A stretch of 64,000 nucleotides of DNA from Methylobacterium sp. J-070 (GTDB lineage Bacteria; Pseudomonadota; Alphaproteobacteria; Rhizobiales; Beijerinckiaceae): assembly GCF_022829385.1 (NCBI RefSeq), contig NZ_JAKSXX010000144.1, positions 17,808-81,807 of the forward strand. The letters are read 5' to 3'. The stretch's first letter is position 1; every line of letters begins with the position of its first letter. The notes beneath the pieces were generated by a model. It was not told where the DNA came from. It did no database searches and worked only from the letters and a program-made list of their open reading frames with translations. Position numbers and translations under genes: made by a program. Below, piece by piece: positions 56,958 to 64,000 of this stretch.

Positions 56958-57491
56958 ATGAGCCGACTTGTGAGGCCGGATGTGAACACAAATGGACTTC
57001 TGACGTTTCGAACTGGTCCTGTTGCTGTTATGACAAATACAGCTAATGTGCCTGGAACACCGGGAGCGCCGACCACAAATCAATCACAGGTTGTGGACGT
57101 GGACAATTACACAACTCGCATCGCGAAATACATTCCGGCCGAGGTGATTTCATTTTATCTGGCGGCGGATAAATCCATTCAGGCGTTACAAACATCTAAC
57201 GGAGAGAGTGTCTTCGTATCTGCTTCTAAGGCACATCCGGCAATGATATCCGGAATCGTGTTTCTCGCGTGCCTGATCGGATTACCGTTCTATTACCGCG
57301 CCGCAGCGGACCGCGGACAGCCGATCGGTGTGAACGTTTGCCTAGCTTTGGCAGCCTTCGTTCTCTGGAGTTACGCAACCGACGGGACGATGTGGAATGC
57401 AGTTGGTTGGAATGTATTCGACCCGTCGATCGCAAGCCTTTCGATACTTATATACACATTCTTCATAGGGTTCGTCGTGCCTGGTAAATAA
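56958..57491 (+). CDS. Cargo three-helix membrane protein, unknown function
   Basis: This 177-residue protein has a polar N-terminal half (SRLVRPDVNTNGLLTFRTGP, then NYTTRIAKYIPAEVISFYLA) and three hydrophobic segments in the C-terminal half (MISGIVFLACLIGLPFYY; VCLALAAFVLWSYA; ASLSILIYTFFIGFVVPG). The ATG at 56958 follows GGGGAGGA. It is divergent from the lipoprotein across a 159-bp AT-rich gap. The soluble-then-membrane layout resembles some abortive-infection or exclusion effectors, but there is no recognised domain. Confidence 0.7.
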   Translation: MSRLVRPDVNTNGLLTFRTGPVAVMTNTANVPGTPGAPTTNQSQVVDVDNYTTRIAKYIPAEVISFYLAADKSIQALQTSNGESVFVSASKAHPAMISGIVFLACLIGLPFYYRAAADRGQPIGVNVCLALAAFVLWSYATDGTMWNAVGWNVFDPSIASLSILIYTFFIGFVVPGK

Positions 57492-57664
57492 AGGCCGCTG
57501 GTGAAGCTCGGAATCGGACAAAAGGCTTAGCTGGGCGCTCCAGGCCATCGGCGAGATACGTCATTGAGCGCGATCATCCGGAACCGCTTCCGGTGCCCGC
57601 GCTGCAGCCAATTCCGGGATCGTAGCGGGATCGAGGGCTCAGCCCCTCCCCGGTCTCGCGTCCC
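57492..57664. promoter_or_regulatory. Region upstream of the lysis genes
   Basis: About 170 bp between the cargo and the endolysin gene, where GC returns to the phage level. A Mor-dependent promoter for the lysis and head genes should lie here. Imperfect repeats such as CGGGATCG near 57617-57635 are visible but I cannot define the activator site. Confidence 0.35.
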
Positions 57665-58372
57665 ATGTCCCCCCGCGCCATCCAATCCCGGCTGATCCGG
57701 CTCGGCTACGACTGCGGCCCCGCGGGCGCCGACGGCGTCTGGGGCCGGCGCAGCATCGCGGCGCTCAAGCTGTTCCAGGGCAGCCACGGCCTGGGCCCGG
57801 ACGGGATCGCCTCCCGGGCGACCCTGGCCCGGCTCTTCCCGGAGGAGCCGGCGCCGGTGCCGCGCCCCGCCTGGTACGCGGAAGCCCAGCGCCTGCAGGG
57901 CCTGCGCGAGGCCCCCGGCCCGGCCTCGAACCCCACGATCCTCGCCTGGGCCCGAACCCTCGGCGGCTTCGCAGCCCGGTTCTACCGGGACGACGCTACC
58001 CCCTGGTGCGGACTGTTCGCCGCCCATTGCATCGGCGCGACCCTGCCGGACGAGCCCCTGCCGGCCAACCCGCTCTCGGCCCTGGCCTGGGCCGCATTCG
58101 GTACGCCCCTGCCCACCGGCCGGGACGGCGCGATCTGCGTCTTCCGCCGCAAGGGCGGCGGCCATGTCGGCTTCTACGCGGGTGAGGATGCAGAGGCGTT
58201 CCACGTGCTCGGCGGCAACCAGCGGGACAGCGTCTCAATCGCCCGCGTCGCCAGGGTCCGGCTCGAAGCCATCCGCTGGCCCGCCACCGCCCCGGCCCCG
58301 GCCGCGAACGGCGCCCTTGGCGGCGCCCGGATCCTGGCAGCGCGCGGCGCCCTCTCCGCCGACGAGGCGTGA
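57665..58372 (+). CDS. Endolysin: peptidoglycan-binding domain plus TIGR02594/CHAP-like peptidase
   Basis: This 235-residue lysis enzyme has an N-terminal peptidoglycan-binding domain (IQSRLIRLGYDCGPAGADGV, then AALKLFQGSHGL) and a C-terminal TIGR02594-type NlpC/P60-like domain with Cys in ATPWCGLFAAHCIG and His in GGGHVGFYAGED. It is the first gene of the lysis block and lacks a signal peptide, so it would depend on the downstream holin for export. Confidence 0.88.
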   Translation: MSPRAIQSRLIRLGYDCGPAGADGVWGRRSIAALKLFQGSHGLGPDGIASRATLARLFPEEPAPVPRPAWYAEAQRLQGLREAPGPASNPTILAWARTLGGFAARFYRDDATPWCGLFAAHCIGATLPDEPLPANPLSALAWAAFGTPLPTGRDGAICVFRRKGGGHVGFYAGEDAEAFHVLGGNQRDSVSIARVARVRLEAIRWPATAPAPAANGALGGARILAARGALSADEA

Positions 58373-58416
58373 GCCCGGCGCCGCGCGCGCCATCACCACA
58401 GAGCGAGGAGCACGAT

Positions 58417-58659
58417 ATGGGCAACGACACGACGGCGACCGTCGCCGAGACCAAGCCCTGGTATCTGTCGAAGGGCGTGATCGGCGCGCTGGTCGCCGCC
58501 GCCGCGATCGTCGCCGGCTTCTTCGGCGTGAAGATCGACCCGACGACGCAGCAGGTCGTGGCCGACCAGGCCACCGCCGTGATCGCCGCCGGCGTGGCCC
58601 TCGGCGGCGCCGTGCTCGCCCTCTACGGGCGGCTCAAGGCGACCAAGCTGATCGGCTGA
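58417..58659 (+). CDS. Putative holin
   Basis: This 80-residue protein has two hydrophobic helices (GVIGALVAAAAIVAGFFGV; ATAVIAAGVALGGAVLALY) separated by a short polar loop and a basic C terminus (GRLKATKLIG), a typical small holin topology. The ATG at 58417 follows GCGAGGAG. Position directly after the endolysin supports the call. Confidence 0.82.
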   Translation: MGNDTTATVAETKPWYLSKGVIGALVAAAAIVAGFFGVKIDPTTQQVVADQATAVIAAGVALGGAVLALYGRLKATKLIG

Positions 58660-58663
58660 GACC

Positions 58664-58897
58664 GTGACGATCCTCGCGCTCGTCCGGCTCGCCCTCCAGC
58701 TCGTCACCGCCCTGGTGGCGCGCGCCAACGCCGAGCGCGAGCGCGGCCTCGGGCGCACCGAGGCGATGGCGGCGGCGCTCACCCAGGCCTCCGAGTCCGT
58801 GCGGGTCGCCCGGGCGGTGGAGGCGCAGGCCGAGGCCGCCCACCGTGCCGACCGGACCGACGCGGCCTTCGACCCGGACTTCCGGAGACCGGATTGA
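58664..58897 (+). CDS. Small phage lysis-block protein, i-spanin-like
   Basis: This 77-residue protein starts with GTG, has an N-terminal hydrophobic helix (ILALVRLALQLVTALVARA) and a long charged helix (AAALTQASESVRVARAVEAQ) like the periplasmic coil of Rz-type inner spanins, though shorter than most. It overlaps the next gene by one base, a spanin-pair arrangement. Confidence 0.6.
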   Translation: MTILALVRLALQLVTALVARANAERERGLGRTEAMAAALTQASESVRVARAVEAQAEAAHRADRTDAAFDPDFRRPD

Positions 58898-59094
58898 TGC
58901 CCCCCTGCCTCGGCTTCCTGGTGTGCTTCGGCGCGCTGCAGGCGACCCCGCCCGCGGCCGCCCCCTACTGCGCCATCGCCCGGCCGATCACCTGGTCGGC
59001 CCGGGACACCCGCGCCACCAAGGAACAGGCCGACCGGGAGAACCGGAAGTGGAAGCGGCTCTGCGCCGCGCACGACCCGCGGAAAGCGCCGTAG
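58897..59094 (+). CDS. Small exported Rz1-like protein
   Basis: This 65-residue protein has a signal-like start (CLGFLVCFGALQATPPAAAP) with a Cys just after, and a polar C-terminal part (PITWSARDTRATKEQADREN) that recurs at this position in many alphaproteobacterial phages. An outer-membrane spanin role is plausible but the lipobox is weak. The ATG at 58897 overlaps the stop upstream (TGATG). Confidence 0.6.
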   Translation: MPPCLGFLVCFGALQATPPAAAPYCAIARPITWSARDTRATKEQADRENRKWKRLCAAHDPRKAP

Positions 59095-59096
59095 CC

Positions 59097-59510
59097 ATGG
59101 AGTGGGGCAACGCCGTCGAGGGGGCGATCCGGATCATCGACCGGCTCGGCCCGCGCGGGGCGCTGGTCGTCTCGGCCGTGATCGGGCTCGGCCTCGCGGC
59201 GGCCCTGCTGGCGCATTTCCGCGGGCTCTACCTGAACCGGCGCGCGGACCGGCAGAGCCTCGACCTGGTCGATCGGCTGATCGCCGAGGTCGACAAGCTC
59301 GCCGCCCGGGAGGTGGCGCTCCGCGCCGAGATGGAACGCCAGGAACTCGACCGGGACAGCCAGCGCCTGCGCGCGGTGGAGCTGCAGGCCGATGTCGAGC
59401 TGATGCGGGCGCAACTGCGCCGGGCGATCGAGGTGCTGCGGGCGGTGCGCGACGGGCGGCTCCTGCCCTCGGCCATCACCGAGGCCGATCTGGCGGGGCT
59501 GGTCCGGTGA
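59097..59510 (+). CDS. Phage membrane coiled-coil protein
   Basis: This 137-residue protein has one transmembrane helix (ALVVSAVIGLGLAAALLAHF) and a long coiled coil (LIAEVDKLAAREVALRAEME, then LRAVELQADVELMRAQLRRA). It could be a spanin-type or structural accessory protein of the lysis block. No named family recognised. It overlaps the next gene (GTGA). Confidence 0.7.
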   Translation: MEWGNAVEGAIRIIDRLGPRGALVVSAVIGLGLAAALLAHFRGLYLNRRADRQSLDLVDRLIAEVDKLAAREVALRAEMERQELDRDSQRLRAVELQADVELMRAQLRRAIEVLRAVRDGRLLPSAITEADLAGLVR

Positions 59511-59911
59511 GCCCGGGCGCGGCCCTGGCGGCCGATGGGGCAGCCCTCGCGCTGGCCGCCGGCGTCCTGACGCTGGTCCTGGTCGCCGGCCTGCGGATGG
59601 CCCGGGCGCCGTCGCAGCCGGCCGCCGCCAGCCTCGACGCCCTCCACCGCCGCCTCGTCTCCGCCGAGGAGAAGCTGGAGACCATGGCCCGCGACCTCGG
59701 GGCGCTCGGCGCCGTGGTCCACACCCTCCCGACCCGGGAGAGCATCCACCAGATCGGCCTGTCGCTGGCCGAGAGCCGCGGCAAGATCGAGGGCCTGCAG
59801 GACACCCTGCGCGGCCAGACCAGGCAGCTCGACCTGATCGTCGAGTTCCTGATGAAATCCGCCGCCGAGGCCGTGGTCGCCGGCCGGCCTGATCCCGGAG
59901 CCCGACCGTGA
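59507..59911 (+). CDS. DUF2730/gp25-like phage protein
   Basis: This 134-residue protein has an N-terminal membrane helix (ALALAAGVLTLVLVAGLRMA) and a coiled-coil core (LHRRLVSAEEKLETMARDLG, LSLAESRGKIEGLQDTLRGQ) that fits DUF2730, the family of Mu gp25. GTG start at 59507 overlaps the stop upstream. Role in Mu is poorly defined. Confidence 0.8.
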   Translation: MSPGAALAADGAALALAAGVLTLVLVAGLRMARAPSQPAAASLDALHRRLVSAEEKLETMARDLGALGAVVHTLPTRESIHQIGLSLAESRGKIEGLQDTLRGQTRQLDLIVEFLMKSAAEAVVAGRPDPGARP

Positions 59912-60207
59912 GCGGCATCGCGCAGGCGATCGACGAGGATGTCCGCCTGATCATCCTCAAGGAGCTGGCCGCCATGCCGGACGGGCGCAGCAACGAGACC
60001 ATCCTGGCCGAGGCGGTCTATGCCTGCGGCCACAACCGGTCCCGGGACTACCTGCGCACCCAGCTCCACAAGCTGGCGGACCTCGGGGCGACGCGCAACA
60101 CCAGCATCGGCTCGATCCTGGTGGCGCAGATCACCGAGGCCGGCGTCGACCATTGCCTGCGCCGGACCCGGATCGCGGGCATCCGCCAGCCGCGCCTCGG
60201 GGCGTGA
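59908..60207 (+). CDS. gp26-like phage protein (VpaChn25_0724-type)
   Basis: This 99-residue protein has a winged-helix-like layout (IILKELAAMPDGRSNETILA, then SRDYLRTQLHKLADLGA) and ends TEAGVDHCLRRTRIAGI. It fits the small DNA-binding-like proteins encoded between gp25 and gp27 homologs in Mu-like phages. GTG start at 59908 overlaps the stop of the preceding gene. Confidence 0.78.
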   Translation: MSGIAQAIDEDVRLIILKELAAMPDGRSNETILAEAVYACGHNRSRDYLRTQLHKLADLGATRNTSIGSILVAQITEAGVDHCLRRTRIAGIRQPRLGA

Positions 60208-60208
60208 G

Positions 60209-60898
60209 ATGCGCGACGGGCCGCCGCTCCACCGGGTGCTCGATGCCGCCGATCGCGCGGAAGCGCGCGCGGACGCCCGGACCGCGCGGATGCGCGGGGC
60301 ACCCGAGACGGAGCCCCGGCGCGCGGGCCGCGGCCGGCTGTCGAGCGTGGACCAGCTGCCCGAGGAGGCCCAGGAGGACGTCGTCTGGGCGGTGGGCGAA
60401 CTGAACCGGCGCGAGAAGACCCAGAGCGAGATCCTGTTCGCCCTCAACGACCGGCTGGCCGCCAAGGGCCTCGACCCGATCTCGCGCTCGGCCTTCAACC
60501 GCAAGAGCATGAAGCTCGCCGCGATGTCGAACCGGCTCAACGAGGCCCGGCACATCTTCCAGGGGCTGGCGCCGCACTTCACCGCCGACACGGTCGACCG
60601 GCACACCATCGTGGTCGGCGAGTTCATCAAGCTCCTGGTGTTCGAGCTGGCGCAGTCCGAGGGCGAGGCGATCGGCACCAGGGGCGCCATGGAACTCGCC
60701 CGCGCCCACCTCGCGGTGATCCAGGGGCAGAAGATCTCCGCCGAGCGCCGGGTCGCGCTCCAGCGGGAATTCGCCGCCCGGGCCGAGACGGCGATCGACG
60801 CGGTCGCCCGGGAGAAGGGCCTGACCGGCGACACGGTCCGGGGCATCAAGGAGCGGATCCTCGGCCTCAGGCTGCCGAAGCCGGATGCGGCCGCATGA
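60209..60898 (+). CDS. DUF3486/gp27-like protein, putative small terminase subunit
   Basis: This 229-residue protein belongs to DUF3486 (Mu gp27): GRGRLSSVDQLPEEAQEDVV followed by a helix-rich region (SRSAFNRKSMKLAAMSNRLN) and a long helical C terminus. It is thought to act with gp28 in head filling. The ATG at 60209 is the best start. Its stop overlaps the terminase start (ATGA). Confidence 0.85.
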   Translation: MRDGPPLHRVLDAADRAEARADARTARMRGAPETEPRRAGRGRLSSVDQLPEEAQEDVVWAVGELNRREKTQSEILFALNDRLAAKGLDPISRSAFNRKSMKLAAMSNRLNEARHIFQGLAPHFTADTVDRHTIVVGEFIKLLVFELAQSEGEAIGTRGAMELARAHLAVIQGQKISAERRVALQREFAARAETAIDAVAREKGLTGDTVRGIKERILGLRLPKPDAAA

Positions 60899-62598
60899 GC
60901 GCCCCGGTCCCCGACGACGACCTCCGCGCCGGGCGCGCGATCGGCGAGGCCGAATGGGCCGCGCTCCGCCGGGAGAGCCTGGCCGGGCTGCCGCCGGATC
61001 TCGACCCGGCCGATCCGGACGTGCTCCTCGGCTACCAGCGCCGGCTGCTGGAGACGACGGCCGCCCACCCGGTGGTGGTGGTCCCGAAATCCCGGCGCAT
61101 CGGCGCCACCTGGGGCATCGGCGCCGACGCGGCCCTGACCGCCGGCGCCGCCCGGGACGCCGGCGGCATGGACGTCCTGTACATCGGCTACAACCTCGAC
61201 ATGGCGCGGGAGTTCATCGACGTCTGCGCCCTCTGGGCGGTGGCGTTCTCCCAGGCGGCCGGCGCGGTCGGCGAGTTCCTGTTCGCCGACGTGAACCCGG
61301 CCGACCCCGCCGACACCAAGGCGATCCAGGCCTTCCGCATCCGCTTCGCCAGCGGCTTCGAGGTGGTCGCCCTGTCGTCGCGGCCCCGGTCGCTGCGCGG
61401 GCGCCAGGGCTGCGTGATCGTCGACGAGGCGGCGTTCCACGACGACCTCGACGGCCTGTTGAAGGCCGCCTTCGCGCTGCTGATCTGGGGCGGCCGGGTG
61501 CTGGTGATCTCCTCGCACAACGGCGAGTCCAACCCGTTCAACCGCCTCGTGCAGGACATCCGCGCCGGCCGGCGGCCCTACGCCCTGGTGGAGGTCGACT
61601 TCGACCGGGCCCTGGCGGACGGCCTCTACCGCCGGGTCTGCCTGCGCACCGGCCGGGCGTGGTCGCCGGAGGCCGAGGCGGCGTGGCGGGCCGAGATCAT
61701 CGCGATCTACGGCGACGGCGCCGACGAGGAGCTGTTCTGCATCCCCGCCGAGGGCTCGGGCGTCTGGCTGCTGCCGGCGGTGGTCGAGGCGTGCATGCGC
61801 CGGGACGTGCCGGTGCTGCGCTGGGAGATGCCGGCCGCCTTCGCGTTCCGCCCGGAGCCCGAGCGCGAGGCGCTCGCCGCCGCGTGGTGCGAGAGCGTGA
61901 TCGGCCCGCATCTCGACCGGCTCGACCCGCGCCGCCCCAGCTTCTTCGGCCAGGATTTCGGCCGCGTGGCCGACCTGACGGTGATCTGGCCCCTGCAGCG
62001 CGTCGCCGGCCTCTACCGCGACACGCCCTTCGTGGTGGAGCTGCGCAACATCCCCTTCGCCCAGCAGAAGCAGATCCTGTTCTGGGTGGTCGACCGCCTG
62101 CCGTGCTTCTGCGGCGGGGCGCTGGACGCCGGCGGCAACGGTGCCGCCCAGGCGGAATACGCCGCCCAACGCTACGGCGAGCACGTCATCGCCCAGGTGA
62201 AGTTCTCGATCGACTGGTATCGCGAGGCCATGCCGCGGCTGAAGGACACCCTGGAGAGCCGCGGCATGGCGCTCCCGGCCCATCCGGACGTGCTCGGCGA
62301 CTTCAAGCTGATCAGGATGATCGACGGCATCGCCCGGGTGCCGCGCACCCGCACGGTCGAGAAGGGCGACGGCGCCGCCGCGGGCAAGACCAAACGCCGG
62401 CACGGCGACGCGGCCATCGCCGCCGCGCTCGCGCATTTCGCCTCGCTGATGCCGGTGATCGCCTACGCCTACACCCCGGCCTCCATGACGATCGCGCCGA
62501 ACGGGGAGACCGTCCCGTTCGGCGGCGCGTTCCCGACCCTCTGGGCCCGGGACGTGTCCGACCTGGAGGCGGGTGACGGCGGGCGGTCGCTATGGTGA
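60895..62598 (+). CDS. gp28-like terminase large subunit
   Basis: This 567-residue DNA-packaging motor has an ATPase part with VVVVPKSRRIGATWG (Walker A-like), VIVDEAAFHDDLDGLL (Walker B) and VLVISSHNGESN (motif III), and a nuclease part beginning FFGQDFGRVADLTVIWP. The order matches Mu-type gp28. It overlaps the portal gene by 7 bp. Confidence 0.93.
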   Translation: MSAPVPDDDLRAGRAIGEAEWAALRRESLAGLPPDLDPADPDVLLGYQRRLLETTAAHPVVVVPKSRRIGATWGIGADAALTAGAARDAGGMDVLYIGYNLDMAREFIDVCALWAVAFSQAAGAVGEFLFADVNPADPADTKAIQAFRIRFASGFEVVALSSRPRSLRGRQGCVIVDEAAFHDDLDGLLKAAFALLIWGGRVLVISSHNGESNPFNRLVQDIRAGRRPYALVEVDFDRALADGLYRRVCLRTGRAWSPEAEAAWRAEIIAIYGDGADEELFCIPAEGSGVWLLPAVVEACMRRDVPVLRWEMPAAFAFRPEPEREALAAAWCESVIGPHLDRLDPRRPSFFGQDFGRVADLTVIWPLQRVAGLYRDTPFVVELRNIPFAQQKQILFWVVDRLPCFCGGALDAGGNGAAQAEYAAQRYGEHVIAQVKFSIDWYREAMPRLKDTLESRGMALPAHPDVLGDFKLIRMIDGIARVPRTRTVEKGDGAAAGKTKRRHGDAAIAAALAHFASLMPVIAYAYTPASMTIAPNGETVPFGGAFPTLWARDVSDLEAGDGGRSLW

Positions 62599-63878
62599 CC
62601 ACCCGGCGCTCCCCGATCCTCGGCCCGGACGGCCGGCCCGTCGAGGTGGCCCTGTTCACCGGGGAACTGGCCGAGCCCACCGCCTACGGCGTGCGGGCGC
62701 TGCCCTCCCTGACGGTGGCCTCCGGCCTGACCCCCGAGGGCCTCGCGGCGCTCCTGCGCGACGCCGACCGCGGCCATGCCCGCGCCTACCTCACCCTCGC
62801 GATCGAGATGCAGGAGCGGTACATGCACTACCGCTCCCAGCTCCAGGTGCGGCGGCTGGCCTTCGACAACATCGCCCCCTCGGTCTCGGCGCCCGCCGGC
62901 TGCCCGACGACGATCGTCGACGCGGTGATCGACCTCGTGAACAGCGCCGGCTTCCGCGGCGCCTGCTCCGAACTCCAGGACGCGGTGCCGAAGGGCTATG
63001 CCGTCGTCGAGCCGATCTGGGACTATCACCGCGGGATGTTGCGTCCGGTCGCCTACAAGCACCGCGACCCGCGCTTCTTCGTGTTCGACCGGGTCGACCT
63101 CACCGGGATGCGGCTCGCCAGCGACACGGATCTCGACGGCACGCCGATCGCCGACGGGGTGTTCCTGCGCCACATGCCGGCGATCGAGACCGGGCTGCCG
63201 CTCCGGCGCGGGCTCGCCCGGCCCGTGGCCTGGGCGTTCCTCGTCCAGAGCTTCACCCTGCAGGACTGGAGCGCCTTCGCGGAGATCTACGGCATCCCGT
63301 TCCGGGTCGGCCGCTACGGGCCGAACGCCACGGCGGACGACAAGCGCACCCTGCTGCGGGCGGTGCGCAACATCGCCAACGACGGCGCCGCCATCATCCC
63401 GATCGGCATGGAGCTGGAGTTCCAGGCGGTCTCGGGCCAGCACGGCGAGGCGGTGTTCGGCGAGCTGATCCGCTACCTCGACATGCAGGTGAGCAAGGTG
63501 GTGGTCGGCCAGACCATGACGGCGGACGCCGCCTCGTCGGGCAGCCTCGCCCAGGCCAAGGTCCACAACGAGGTCCGCCTCGACATCAAGCGCGCCGACG
63601 GGCAGCAGACCGCCGCCACGGTCAACCGCGACCTGATCCCGTGGTTCGTGGCCTTCAACTTCGGCCCGCAGGACCAATACCCGAGCGTCGAGTTCCCGGT
63701 CGCCGAGCCCGAGGACATCAAGGCGGTGTCCGAGGCGGTGGCCCGGCTGGTGCCGCTGGGCCTGCGGGTGTCCCAGCGCCAGATCCGCGACAAGCTCGCC
63801 CTGTCCGAGCCCGAGGGCGACGAGGAGCTGCTGCGGCCGGCGCCGGCGCCGGCGCCGGCCCTATCGCCGGGATCATGA
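62592..63878 (+). CDS. gp29-like portal protein (DUF935), apparently 3'-truncated
   Basis: This 428-residue protein is a DUF935 portal: IVDAVIDLVNSAGFRGACSE, AVPKGYAVVEPIWDYHRG, TLQDWSAFAEIYGIPFRVGR, and QTMTADAASSGSLAQAKVHN. Mu-type portals usually run to about 500 residues with a further C-terminal helical domain. Here the frame ends after an Ala/Pro run encoded by a GCCGGC repeat (63838-63859), and what follows does not resemble portal sequence in any frame. This looks like a rearrangement or an assembly join. Confidence 0.85.
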   Translation: MVTTRRSPILGPDGRPVEVALFTGELAEPTAYGVRALPSLTVASGLTPEGLAALLRDADRGHARAYLTLAIEMQERYMHYRSQLQVRRLAFDNIAPSVSAPAGCPTTIVDAVIDLVNSAGFRGACSELQDAVPKGYAVVEPIWDYHRGMLRPVAYKHRDPRFFVFDRVDLTGMRLASDTDLDGTPIADGVFLRHMPAIETGLPLRRGLARPVAWAFLVQSFTLQDWSAFAEIYGIPFRVGRYGPNATADDKRTLLRAVRNIANDGAAIIPIGMELEFQAVSGQHGEAVFGELIRYLDMQVSKVVVGQTMTADAASSGSLAQAKVHNEVRLDIKRADGQQTAATVNRDLIPWFVAFNFGPQDQYPSVEFPVAEPEDIKAVSEAVARLVPLGLRVSQRQIRDKLALSEPEGDEELLRPAPAPAPALSPGS

Positions 63879-64000
63879 GCTTGTAGAGGGAGAAGCCCAG
63901 CGTGCCCCAGAGCGGCCACTGCAACGTTTGGCGGAACCGCTCGGGGTCAGCTCCGCCGAGAACGGGGCAGAGGACGCCTAGCATCAGGCGGCCCAGCAGG
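63879..64000 (-). other. Sequence unlike the phage; possible 3' part of a minus-strand gene
   Basis: After the portal stop the composition changes. The best protein-like reading is on the minus strand, entering from beyond the window: LLGRLMLGVLCPVLGG, then FRQTLQWPLWGTLGFSLYKL and MIPAIG. It would run into antisense portal repeat. I do not recognise it, and it is too short to assign. Confidence 0.35.

Larger units (their letters stand above)
43356..64000. mobile_element. Mu-like transposable prophage, left part
   Basis: Gene order follows phage Mu: S24 repressor, Ner, transposase A, ATPase B, Gam, GemA, Mor, lysis genes, gp25- and gp26-like, gp27 (DUF3486), gp28 terminase, gp29 portal (DUF935). 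The left end begins TGTGATGTG right where a glycosyltransferase gene is interrupted. The right end is outside the window. Low-GC cargo lies at 53.2-54.7 and 55.4-57.5 kb, and accessory genes sit between the left end and the repressor. The head module breaks at 63878. Confidence 0.93.

Overview
The window is very GC-rich (about 70% by eye, with strong third-position GC bias). Its gene content points to an alphaproteobacterium of the Rhizobiales, most like Methylobacterium or Methylorubrum. This is inferred from family resemblance, not from a search. I saw no rRNA, tRNA or CRISPR array.

Bases 1-43355 are chromosomal. In order: (i) the 3' part of an AraC regulator; (ii) a complete sulfonate-sulfur operon on the minus strand (ssuE-ssuA-ssuC-ssuB-ssuD); (iii) a hybrid histidine kinase and LuxR-type response regulator pair; (iv) a PhnD/PhnC/double-PhnE ABC transporter divergent from selD, best read as a selenium-oxyanion importer feeding selenophosphate synthesis; (v) small secreted proteins (PLA2-like, DUF2147) and a peptide-deformylase-like protein that has lost metal ligands; (vi) a polysaccharide deacetylase/allantoinase-like enzyme, a histone-deacetylase-fold amidohydrolase and an HD-GYP response regulator; (vii) a LysR regulator and a benzoylformate-decarboxylase-like ThDP enzyme; (viii) an alkylation-repair cluster (flavin reductase, ada, ogt, 2OG-Fe(II) oxygenase, DUF1203); (ix) mntH and mntR, divergent around a perfect inverted repeat; (x) a DUF4926/DUF6883 pair; (xi) a zinc metallopeptidase divergent from a three-gene cluster of two transglutaminase-like proteins and an ATP-grasp/alpha-E fusion; (xii) mazEF with a palindromic operator, a PPOX flavoprotein, class I lysyl-tRNA synthetase, a frameshifted ParE-type toxin with its antitoxin, a solute-binding protein, and a glycosyltransferase cut off at 43355.

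Bases 43356 to the window end are a Mu-like transposable prophage inserted in that glycosyltransferase. Its left end starts TGTGATGTG. Four minus-strand accessory genes, including an HNH protein, lie between the left end and an S24 repressor. An operator with three GATGTGG half-sites separates the repressor from the rightward early operon: ner, A transposase, B ATPase, small genes, gam, gemA, mor. A lysis block (endolysin, holin, spanin-like genes) and head genes (gp25-like, gp26-like, gp27/DUF3486, gp28 terminase, gp29/DUF935 portal) follow.

The most unusual part is 53.0-57.5 kb. A second, nearly identical mor gene (54855-55271, offset 2,222 bp) brackets a small cargo set: a ribbon-helix-helix regulator, a protein with six 18-bp repeats, and a membrane protein. 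Beyond it lies a clearly lower-GC module of an unknown protein, a lipoprotein and a divergent three-helix membrane protein. None of these cargo genes belongs to the standard Mu plan, and they are the best candidates for an undescribed lysogenic-conversion or exclusion system. The portal gene ends early in a GCCGGC repeat and joins unrelated sequence at the window end, which suggests a rearrangement or an assembly join.
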